Assembly: GCA_948146395.1 (NCBI GenBank)
Contig: OX411547.1
Coordinates: 56,871,066 to 56,935,065, forward strand
Direction of reading: 5' to 3'
DNA from: Fragum whitleyi
Lineage: Eukaryota > Mollusca > Bivalvia > Cardiida > Cardiidae
Length of the DNA stretch: 64,000 nucleotides
Shown here in pieces: positions 1 to 9,491 of the stretch; position 1 is the stretch's first letter; each line of letters starts with the position of its first letter. A program made the translations under genes and the position numbers. The notes under the pieces are model-generated. The model searched no databases and was not told the DNA's origin. It worked only from the letters and a program-made list of their open reading frames with translations.

Positions 1-1534
1 TAAATGACAAGTTTTACGTTGTTTGACAAATTTTTATACTCTTGAATATAAAAATTGCTTAATTTTTTTAAAAAAATTGAGGTGAATATAAATTTTGAAC
101 GCATAGATAAGTACCTTCTGATGCTAGTCCAGTTTAGTTACTCTTCAGAAAATAAGCGCTACTATCCTTCTTCCTTGTGTAAAAATTTGAAGAAGATTGA
201 AAACCGGTAACATTATTTTTTAAGCTTATAAATACATATCTTTAGTTTCAAAATTCATCCAAAATCTTGTATTATGTCCTGAAATAGACATTATTTAAGT
301 GTCAATGCATTGATATTTTTTACAAATTTGCAAATAACAACTAGTCAATGCATATAGTGCATAAGATTTTTTTTTATCACTAAACTGGGTCAAATTACAG
401 CCCTTGCTTTACCCCAATTTTGAAAAAGTGGGTGGGGTAAGATGAAAAATATATAATTTACATGATTTTCTTAAATCCTTGCAAAATTTCAATAGTATCT
501 TACAGTAAGTTTTACAGATTTTATTTCTTATTTGCCTGAGTTGAAAAGAATAGGAAAAATATTGTGTGCTAGTGACTGGCTATCTATCTGTCTGTCTGTC
601 TCTTAGATATCTGTCTGCACATCATAAAAAAGTAATATTTGCCAATTACTTCAATCCTTTTCTAGATACACTACTCATATGTGACATCATAATGAATCAA
701 ATCACTTGAGATCTGTAATCTCTGAGGTCAAGGTCATCTGCCAAGATCAAGGTCATTCATCAAGGCCACACTTTGCAAAATTTAATAAAGATCTCAACTT
801 TTTATGATTACAGCAAGTCCTTTCAAGATACATTGCTCTTATTTGGCATGATTATAGATCTTGTCAGTAAACATCTTTAAACTTCAAGATCAAGGTATTC
901 TGTCATTTGCCAATATCTCATAAAGGGGTTTAATTAAACCCCCTTGCCTTAATCCATGTTCTGGTAAGTGGATGGGGTAGTTTGATATGCTATAATTTCT
1001 TTATACAATTAAGGCATAGCTTTCATGTACTGTAATGCCTATAAAAGTGTTTAAGATAATGAATAAATAAAATGAAAAGTTCTACGTTGTTTGACATTTT
1101 TTACACACTCAAAAATAAAAATTCCTTTAATCTATGTATACACATTCAAGTTCTAGTTCCAATTTCACCTAAAATGTTAAACTTAGCAAAATTAAACAAA
1201 AATGCGAGACTATTCAAGATATACAATGTTCATTTTTGGTTGGATATATGATCTCTTAGGTTAGAACAAACAGAAACGTGATGATTATCTTACATGTGTA
1301 AGGTCATTGTCAACAAACAAGGTCTCAAAAAAATAAAACACAAAACTAGCATTTTTGTTTATTCTATGTTTTTGTTTTTTTTAAGATACAATATTCCTAT
1401 CAGAAATTATGAGAGATTTCAACAATATGTTAATGCAGAACCTAACATGATATCATCGACTTGGCCAAGTATAAGTATCGTGTCCTGTTATGAAATAAAG
1501 AATATAAACAAATTATTACAACAATAAATTATGT
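1..1534. other. Gene-free AT-rich stretch with decayed long repeats
   Basis: No coding exon is recognisable. Related phrases recur: the opening ~70 bases resemble 1069-1140, and the GTGGGTGGGGTAAG phrase near 428 recurs in weaker form near 965. Fragments of AAGGTCAAGGTCAT-type core repeats lie at 720-900. A short CTGT tetranucleotide run sits near 590. These look like old tandemly arranged element remnants. Confidence 0.5.
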
Positions 1535-1538
1535 TTTT

Positions 1539-2500
1539 AGTCCCCTACCGGTGTTCACACCGGAGGGGACTATAGGTTTGCCCTCCGTCTGTCCGTCCGT
1601 CTGTCCGTCCGTCCGTCCGTCCGTCTGTCCGCTCAAATCTGGATCCCGCGATAACTTAATAACTAAGCAAGCGTTTATGATGAAAGTTGGTATATGACTA
1701 GATGGCAATGTGTAGATTATGCACATCATTTTATTTTTGTTTTTCGACTTAAATTGAGGTTGCTATGGTTACAGAAATAGTGAAAATATGGCCAAAAATG
1801 GGATCCTGCGATAAGATAAAAACTAAGCAAGCTAGTTTGATGAGACCTGGTATATGACTATATGGCAATGTGTAGATTATGCACATCATTTTATTTTTGT
1901 TTTTAGACTAAAATTGTTGTTGCTATGGTTACGGAAATAGTGAAAATATGGCAAAAAATATTGGATCCTGCGATAAGTTAATAAGTAAGCAAGCTAATTT
2001 GATGAGACTTGGTATATGACTAGATGGCAATGTGTAGATTATGCACATCATTTTATCTTTGTTCTTTGACAAAAAGTGCGGTTGCTATGGTAACGGAAAT
2101 AGTGAAAATATGGCAAAAAATGGATCCTGCAATAACTTAATAACTAAGCAAGCTAACTTGATGAAACCTGTTTTAAAATGTAAAAAAAATATAAGCCATG
2201 TTAGTCAAAGTGGTGATGCAGCAATATTAATCACCTCCAGTGAAAGTTCTCATTTCTTACCAACAAGACTGAAGGAAAACATCTTGGATCAGACAAGGTA
2301 ACTGTTATTGATACTATTTCTTGCATCTGTCTATTGCTTCCATGAATTGTATAGTGGGCACAGCAGAGACAACAACTCATGTAAGTCTTGTTTAACCCTT
2401 TAACAAGACCTGGTTTTGACGTCCCTGATAGAATTGGCGTGGGAAAACATTGAGACAAACAAAGCCGGTAGGGGACTTATGCCCATGTCCAACATGGCTC
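1539..2500 (+). mobile_element. Pearl/Helitron-like non-autonomous element
   Basis: The 5' end at 1539-1571 is a strong hairpin (AGTCCCCTACCGG... ending AGGGGACT). A CCGT/CTGT tetranucleotide microsatellite follows at about 1588-1630, then about three copies of a ~161-bp core repeat. The inverse of the head (CCGGTAGGGGACT) returns at 2465-2477. A CCATGT/ACATGG hairpin and CTCTTGTT close the element. Head, microsatellite, ~160-bp cores and terminal hairpin match the architecture described for oyster pearl elements; the Helitron link is inferred. Confidence 0.65.
1640..2165 (+). repeat. ~161-bp tandem core repeat, about 3.2 copies
   Basis: The phrase TGGCAATGTGTAGATTATGC occurs at about 1703, 1863 and 2025, giving spacings of 160 and 162 bases. 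Each unit also contains GGATCCTGCGATAA, TGGTATATGACTA and GAAATAGTGAAAATATGG. The units are internal to the pearl-like element. Confidence 0.85.
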
Positions 2501-3007
2501 TTGTTTTATATTTTGAATGGCAAGGGAAAAGGGGCCGGTAATATCCTCTAGGAGACATATTTGAGATTTTGCTGTTGTTTTGCACCACTCTCTGTCGGTC
2601 TGTTCATCCATTGAGGAGAGGTACAATTCACAAGAACCATAACTCTACTCATCATATTTTTTGAGTTATTGCCCTTTGTAAATTGACAAAGAATAGGTCA
2701 TTTGCCTGCTCTTATGGGGGCATAAATGTTTTTTAAACATCTTTTGTTTCTTATAGGTTCAATGTCCTTATCCTACCCCAAATGTCTGAAAGAATTACCA
2801 TAAACTATTTGATTGAATTTGATTAAATAAACACAATTCTAGATCAGAAAGAAACAGAAAATATGGCATTTGTCCCAGCTCGAGTTCAAAGGTTAAAGTC
2901 TTACTTTCACTAAAGTGGCTACACAGTATCTCTTAAACTTTTTTGTTTGATTATAAATATAATATCTAGATATAATTTAACATAACTTTATCGTTTCTAG
3001 ATTTCTA

Positions 3008-3490
3008 GCTCACCAGAGCAAAACATTCCCGACAGGAGCTTTTAGGATCCCTAGTCTGTCGCAGGTCGTGCTTTATGTGGCTTCCGTCTTCCAAATTTCT
3101 TAAAATTTCTTCTCCTCCTTAACCCTCAAGGCAATTTCAATGAAACTTTGCCTGATATTTCCTTGGGTGACCCCTCTCAAAGATTGTTCGCAAAATTCGG
3201 ATTGGCCCATAAATATGACCATGGCATTTTTTCACTATAAAATCCTTGAACAGCATTTCCTCCTGAACCATCAAGCCAATTTCAATGCAACTTTTCCAGA
3301 ATATTCCTATGAAAACCCATTTCAAAAATAAAATTGTTCGTGAAATTGGCATATAAATCTGTTTGACTTGGCGGATGAAAAAAACATTATATTTTTAACC
3401 AATATACCAATTTCAATAATTTCTAAGCTGACCCTTTTCATTGAATAACATCTCAACAACTATGCTAATTTTAACAAATCTTTGCCAGAA
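3008..3490 (+). mobile_element. Decayed pearl-like element with tandem cores
   Basis: AGCTCACCAGAGC opens a short hairpin. It is followed by a CTGTCGCAGGTCGTGC region and about three diverged copies of a unit around CCAATTTCAATGAAACTT, at about 3130, 3270 and 3405. The order resembles the elements at 54867 and 62256. The 3' end is not defined. Confidence 0.45.
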
Positions 3491-4598
3491 TGTCACTTCA
3501 GTGACCAATAAAACTCAGGTGAGTGATTTAGGTTCATTCTTTCCCCCTTGTTTACAAACAACATTTACCTTAAGACCTAGGAGAATCATTTATTCACGAA
3601 GGAAAAAGATTCTTTCAAATTGTATTATCGTTTTAGTAGTATTTCTGATTTGAATTAAGACTAGGGGTCAGCACAGACATTAACCCACGGGCCGGAGGCT
3701 AGTATATTTTAGGAAGGACTAGTACATGTATCAGCAAAGCCGGAATATTGCAGGGCCTTCAGGAATGTAGTGATTGTTCATCTTCATTTGTAAACAAACA
3801 AATTTAAATATATAAATTGCCTATCCCAAAACTCAACATCTTCATAACCCAAAGGAAAACACTGTATTAAAAGAAGTAAGTGCTTGTAAAAAGAGATTCC
3901 TTCTTTTCTCACACTGGTTTTCCTTCAAAAGTTTTTTTCCTTTCATAACTTATTTTTTCGATTAAATTTTGATTTATTGCTAAAAGCGGCTCACGTTTTC
4001 TCGGGGGGCATCTTATTACTAAGACGGACCTGTTAAACATACGTAGTGCCAATCCTAAACACCATCCTCATATGTGGCATTGACCTTCAAACATGACCTT
4101 GAGTAAGAAACTTACTGAAATGAGTTTGTTTAAAAGAAAATGTGACATTGACCTTCAGAATGACTTTGAGTTAGGAACCAACTGAAATAAATTTGTTTAA
4201 AAGAAACTATATTTGAAAATCAAATTCACCATTCATTACTTTTGCAAATTATGCTCCCAAAGCTAAATGAAGTGTTTTTTTTATAACAATGCCCTTGATA
4301 ATTAACCTTGACCTTGACAGTTGATTTTGACCATTATTTGTAAATAGGCTTTGTCACAAAGGATCCATGTGTGAAATATGAACATCCTATCTACAGCTGT
4401 TACAAAGTTATTAACACTTTAATATTCTCAGATGGGTGAAAACTATATCTTACCCCACCCACTATCTTCTACACAAGGAGATTTTTGACTAACTTACCGG
4501 TTTTCGATTTCAATGAAACTTTCTGTAAACATTTAGGACATATGTATCTTAATTTTAAGAGAGTTTGGTAACTGGACTAGAGCTACAACTTAAAAATA

Positions 4599-5123
4599 TT
4601 AACCCTTTAACTCAGAACATAATTTCATTTTTTTGAAATTTTCATGAATTTTTCAAGAATTTTTTGGGCTATCTTTTAGGAGTAAACAGAAATAAGACCC
4701 CAACCTATATAAAAATATAAAGGTACCAATTGTCTTTTAAATCAGTAACAAATTCTTTTTACAGATTCCAAAATTTCCTGGCAAGGTGATTTTTTTCCTG
4801 ACACCCCTTTGCATTAGATAAGATGTGCTTTCGGGTACTTTATGGTCGACCCTCTTTACTCATTTTGGAAAAAAAAGTCATTTCCTAAATCAGTATACCC
4901 AGTACTACAATTATCCACAATATCATAAAAATCTAAGCGTGGGCACATTTTACTATACATTTGGAACACCCCCTTTGAAAAATAACCATTCAGTAGGGTA
5001 GAAAATAGTGTGGAAAAAGAAGAAATTGCTTGTCAGGAGCAATTTCTTCTTTTTTTCACAATGTTTTCTCAATCATAAAATCACAGGCACGTAAAAAGCA
5101 GGGAATAAACAGCAAAAGGTTAA
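4599..5123 (+). mobile_element. Longer relative of the piggyBac-like TTAA MITE
   Basis: TTAACCCTTTAACTC at 4599 begins the copy, and ...AAACAGCAAAAGGTTAA ends it at about 5122. The right 150 bases, including the GAAGAAATTGCTTG/CAATTTCTTC hairpin, match the common ~229-bp family (for example 9754-9982). The left part is different sequence. It may be a longer family member or a composite. Confidence 0.45.
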
Positions 5124-5700
5124 GAGGTGGCTACCAATCTATCTTTCCAATTATTGTCTTCCACCAATAGACTGATAATTGTAGACCAATGTGGGATACC
5201 AGCTGGCGGCTAAGATAGGTGTTATTACACTGTGAAATTTGAGTGAATTTGGTTGCACAGCAAACAGTTCTATAATTTCAGGACAAGAATATTTTGAAAT
5301 TCCTGTTAACTTATTTTTAAGTCTCAAATTCTGTGTACCTTCAAACCATGATGTAACAAGTCTCTTTTATCTGACCTTTTCATGTCAAGCATCAATTACA
5401 TTATGGCCCACCTGACTGATCATTCACAATTAAGATCCTCTTTTAGAAGTGGCCGTCTGATTTTAATTTACTGAATAAAAGATGGTTTCAGGGTCAAGTA
5501 CTTTCAATCAATTTCCCTTAAAGCCATTGCCAGCGATATTAATTTAACAAGTCTTTATCTGGGATTAAAGGGAAATGTGGTAGGTCCTTTCTGTGGGGGA
5601 AAATCAGAAATATGAGAATTTCATAAAGTTATGAAACTAATTAAATACCATTGCTTTTGGGGTGAAGCATTGTATCTTTATTCTCTGCAAAGTTATCAGT

Positions 5701-6354
5701 ACAGTTAAGAACATCTTGAAATTGACAAGATGAATTATTTGGAATGATTTTGAAATGAAATTGAATGAGTGTTTGGAGGGAAATTTAAGTGAAACCCAGT
5801 ACTACTAATTTTGTTCAGGATGAACAAAATTAGCAATATTTTTTACCTCCTTTTAATAAAATATGCATGCAAATACTGTATAACCCTGTGGCGGCAAATA
5901 TCCTTTCCGACGTTTTTCTTTCACGAATGGGTAGATAATCGTAGACCTATGTGAAATAGCAGTCGGAGGCTAGGAAAGGGTGTAATGGTAGTACAGGTGA
6001 AAGAAATACCAGGAACCCATTGTTAGGTGCTCCGGCCGCCACGATATAACTGCGAGATTGTTGAAAGCAGCGTTAAACCCATTCAAACAAACAAACAAAC
6101 AAATACTGTAAATAGCTTTCTTTTCCTTTGGGAACCAATCAGACGCTTACAATTTCAATTATGTGAGTGAAATCCTGATTTTTTTTTCTATCTTAATTTT
6201 ATGTGAATATAGTTGTTGATCTTATTTTTTGAGTGATTTTTGAGCATTTTTGAAAGGTTTGAGTTAGTGTTTTGAATGAATGGAGTGCCCAGTGAGCTAT
6301 TTAGAAGAATCTTGATTTAGATGAATGTCAATTTCACGAAGTAACAAGCTGTAG
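5701..6354 (+). mobile_element. Tc1/mariner-type MITE (family K) carrying a SINE
   Basis: The left end is ACAGTTAAGAACATCTTGAA and the right end the inverse type (GTCAATTTCACGAAGTAAC...CTGTA). This CAGTTAAT...GAAATTGACA terminal repeat with flanking TA is shared with 21836-22266, 52775-53061 and 63842-64000. A CAGTTAA terminus with TA target fits Tc1/mariner. A SINE is inserted in the middle. Confidence 0.6.
5881..6100 (+). mobile_element. 5'-truncated tRNA-derived SINE nested in a MITE
   Basis: It begins within the tRNA-like head (GTGGCGGCAAATATCC) and has the conserved central domain (GGGTAGATAATCGTAGACC, GGAGGCTAGGAAAG). It ends in (CAAA)n. The bases AAATACTGTA occur on both sides (5871-5880 and about 6101-6110), a target-site duplication. 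The sister MITE at 21836-22266 has no SINE here. Confidence 0.75.
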
Positions 6355-6485
6355 CTTTATTCTTCCAGGGTTTGGGGGCAACAGAAAACATGATTGTGTG
6401 TGAAATGTTAAAAATTTATTGAGATTTATTTGAAACATCAAGAATAAGTTGAGGTAACCAGGCATGCATTCAGGTTCACAAAGGC

Positions 6486-6735
6486 TGCCATGATAGCGCA
6501 GTTGGAAGCACGTCAGGCTGTCAATCTAGAGGCATAGGGTCTGGTCCCCGACAGCGGCACTCATTCTTTCGACTATTAGTCTCCCCCCAGTGGGTCTTTA
6601 ATAGTAGACCTATCTGGAATAGCAGCGAGAGGCTAGGAAAGAAAGTTATGGTAGTGCTGGTTTGAGAAATACCAGGAATCCATTGTTAGGTGCTTCATCC
6701 GCCGAGATATAACAAAACTGTTGAAAGTGGCATAC
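6486..6735 (+). mobile_element. tRNA-derived SINE, diverged
   Basis: The head has an A-box-like TAGCGCAGTTGG and a decayed B box (GGTCTGGTCCCC). The central domain CCAGTGGGTCTTTAATAGTAG and the 3' part ATACCAGGAATCCATTGTTAGGTGC follow. The tail is lost and the copy runs into a family O palindrome at 6735. Confidence 0.7.
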
Positions 6736-6845
6736 AGCACAAACAGTTTTCCAATTAAACCCCGCTTTGCATGTATTTTTGCATGCAAAGCGTTGGTATA
6801 ATTGGCAAACTGTTTGCACCACTTTGTGATCCTGAACATAGGGCA
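6735..6845. repeat. Palindromic fold-back element (family O)
   Basis: Its centre pairs CGCTTTGCATG with CATGCAAAGCG, and its arms pair AAACAGTTT with AAACTGTTTG. GATCCTGAACATAGGGCAG closes it. Related copies lie at 35553-35645 and 53653-53775. Confidence 0.55.
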
Positions 6846-7146
6846 GTATTACAAGTTTATTAACAAATCTAAACCCCTATTCTTCCGAATTCTAGTTTTG
6901 TTAAGAACAAACTGCTAAATCCTATAGCAATTTAACCAGTCAGGTCTAAGTTTTTCTCTCAACAATTAATTAATTAATGTTTAAACGACTGTAAACATGT
7001 AAGCTTCTGATTTTGAATTTCATATCAATCAAATTTCCAGTTTTGGGACTATTTTGGGAGTCTTGTGCAAGTTTTTCCCACAATGATATTGAGAGTAGGC
7101 AAAGAATGAAGTCTAAGTTTGGATTGCACACCTTTGCTGACTAATC

Positions 7147-7393
7147 TTAACCCTTGTCATGCTTAACCCGGAATATTCCTAATTTGACAGGAAATATAGA
7201 CAAATACCAGCCTTCACAAAAGTGCAGTCTAATCTTAATCTACACCACCTGTTTATTTTGTTTCAGTAAGAATTGTGTAAGGACTGAATTTTTGAAAAAA
7301 ATATTGGCATACAATTTCATCTTTCAGAGCCTTTAGGACTTTGATTTGAGTGCGATTTGGCCAACATTATTAATTCAGCATGACAAGTGTTAA
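7147..7393 (+). mobile_element. piggyBac-like TTAA MITE (family J)
   Basis: TTAACCCTTGTCATGCTTAA at the left pairs with TTCAGCATGACAAGTGTTAA at the right. The TTAA ends and a CCCTT-type terminal repeat fit piggyBac-like insertion. Other copies are at 15404-15650 and 18365-18600, with a fragment at 27603. Confidence 0.6.
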
Positions 7394-7522
7394 TTTATAA
7401 TTCTTTCTGCCAAAGCTAATGAGTGCCAGGAAGTGAATTTGGTTTAGCATATATTATTCACAGTGCAGTTGATAGCATGTCAGTCTATTAATCATAAGGT
7501 CATAGGTTCAATCCCATAGGGC

Positions 7523-7778
7523 GTCGGACTGTCAATCTAGAGGTCCCGGGTTCGATCCCCGACAGCAGCACTCGTTCTTTCCAACTATTTGTCTCTCACC
7601 AATGGGTTGATAATCGTAGACCTATGTTAGATAGCAGCTGGAGGCTAGGAAAGAATGTGATGGTTGTACTGGTGAGAGAAATACCAGGAATCCATTGTTA
7701 GATGCTCCAGCTGCCGCTATATAACTGAAATAATGTTGAAAGCAGCGTTGAACTCCATTCAATCAATCAATCAATCAT
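7523..7778 (+). mobile_element. 5'-truncated tRNA-derived SINE inside a SINE-like head
   Basis: It has the B box GGTTCGATCCCC, the central domain ACCAATGGGTTGATAATC and a (CAAT)n tail. The 11 bases TCCCATAGGGC occur on both sides (7512-7522 and 7779-7789). The left flank is itself tRNA-like (ATAGGTTCAATCCC), so one SINE has landed in the head of an older one. Confidence 0.8.
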
Positions 7779-8226
7779 TCCCATAGGGCCTCTCACATCC
7801 TTTCCAATGTTTGTCATCCACTCATTGTTGGATATTCTGCTTTATTTAGTTGCAGAGTTTTCATAATTCACATTGCGTATTTCTTGTGACAAGGCCTCTC
7901 TGTTTGTTCCAACTTGAAGATCAACTGTTAGGGTCATAGTTCAACACATCAAAATATTTTGTAAACAAATTTTGAATTGCACAAGAAAAGGTCTATTTCA
8001 GGTTTATTAAAACAGGAGTCACTATCTTATTTCCTACATTTCATGTTTAATTGAAATTTTTTTTGTAAAAACATATTTCTAGACTTAAGAAGGTCAAACC
8101 CCTGATTTACTTGTAAAGGTCTAAATCTATGTTAAAAGTTCAAACAACAGTTGTTTCTTTCCTTCAAATTAATACCTGGTCTGACACCTCTGACGAGGTA
8201 TGGACTTTGTAAAATAATTTGGATAA

Positions 8227-8258
8227 TGAAGAAATTGCTTGTTTCAAGCAATTTCTTC
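8227..8258. repeat. Perfect hairpin upstream of the first coding exon
   Basis: ATGAAGAAATTGCTTG is followed almost at once by its exact inverse complement, CAAGCAATTTCTTCAT. The same stem word lies in the centre of the family A MITEs. It is about 140 bases upstream of the exon 1 splice acceptor. Confidence 0.7.
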
Positions 8259-8405
8259 ATTGTCCACAATATTTTCTTTCCAAAAAGAAGCAGATTTTTA
8301 AAAATTCGTCGATTAGAAAAGGTCACCTGCAACTTCTTTGAAATTGGACCAGTCTAAAATTTAATCGTGTGGTAATGGGTTTATTCTCTTTTTCAGGTTT
8401 TGAGG

Positions 8406-9491
8406 ATGTGTTTTGGAAGCAGACATTCACACCTCTGTATTATATGCCTACTCTTGTATACGACATTCCCTGCATCAGGCGGTCCGCTGACTGGTAATGA
8501 TGAACACACTCATCAAAAACGCGCACCAAACTCCACGAGAGACAATGACGTGGGGCCAGCTACAGAGTCACACATTGATGCTAATGTTACGATAAAAGGT
8601 GCCAATTCGGATGATTATGCTAGTGTGACTATAGACTTCTTCCTCAATGAACTTATGAAAAAGTATGGCAATGGAGTGACCATGCCATTCGAAGGATTTG
8701 AACATTTATTAGAACAGCTGAACCTTGCCAATATAGTTTTCCTTGATCATAATTTAGCCTGTCATAAATCGAACAATAGTTCCGAATTTCTCTCATTACA
8801 TTCCAACCATAATCATGATGGGGAGGTGAAAATACTTTCTGGTAATCCATGTTCTCATGATCAGCAAAAGACTTTGAATGATCCCAATCATGATGAGCAT
8901 GACAATCATCAGCATCATGATCACGAGCATGATCACAAAGATGAGCCTTCAAATAATCAACATGGCGATGAAGGAAAAGAAATTTCAGGAGAGAAAGTTG
9001 ACGATCACTCAGACCATGATCACTCCGACCATGATCATTCAGACCACGATCATTCAGCCCATGATCACTCTGACCATGATCACTCAGACCATGATCATTC
9101 AGACCACGATCACTCAGACCACAATCATTCATCCCATGATCACTCTGACCATGATCATTCAAGTCATGATCATTCAGATCATGATCATTCAGATCATGAT
9201 CATTCAGCCAATGATCATTCAGGTCATGATCACTCAGACCATGATCATTCAAGTCATGATCATTCAGATCATGATCATTCAAGTCATGATCACTCAGACC
9301 ATGATCATTCAGATCATGATCACTCAGACCACGATCACTCAGACCATGATCACTCAGACCACAAGGATGAAAAAGCTGTCAGTGAGCCAATTGATGGAGG
9401 AAAAGTTGATCCCGATAATTCCCATAATGATGATGGCAGTAAGACTGAAGGAATGAGTCGGACAAGGAGACATTATTCTTCTTTTCAAGAG
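8406..9491 (+). CDS. SLC39A: ZIP transporter coding exon 1: signal peptide and DHDHS repeats
   Basis: The splice acceptor TTTCAG is at 8391-8396, and the first ATG of the exon, at 8406, is chosen as the start. It is followed by a signal peptide with hydrophobic core [14 protein letters not shown]. The ectodomain then turns His/Asp-rich. Residues 203-317 are 23 copies of a pentapeptide with consensus DHDHS, some with A, S or G first and one DHNHS and one ANDHS. The exon ends ...CAAGAG before GTAAAT, phase 0, and encodes 362 residues. His-rich ectodomains in LIV-1 ZIPs are thought to bind or sense zinc. The long open frames on the other strand and in frame 2 are by-products of the repeat. Confidence 0.93.

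Larger units (their letters stand above)
2501..5700. other. Gene-free stretch of decayed element fragments
   Basis: No gene is seen. Near 2716-2750 there is a remnant of a GGGGGCAT...hairpin...CTTTTGTT terminus. Near 4075-4200 two diverged copies of a CATTGACCTTCA...GTTTAAAAGAAA unit lie in tandem. A GTGGGTGGGGTAAGAT inverted partner of 428-443 lies at 4447-4462. The rest is undistinguished AT-rich sequence. Confidence 0.45.

Noticed and set aside
8653..9282. 209-codon open frame on the minus strand, rich in NDHDL
   Set aside because: It is the mirror of the 15-bp coding repeat, which has no stop codons in this frame. The plus-strand frame has a signal peptide, matches the ZIP family and is spliced in phase.
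8878..9456. 192-codon open frame in plus frame 2 (Ile/Met/Thr-rich)
   Set aside because: The same repeat read in a shifted frame; it has no start context and no family features.
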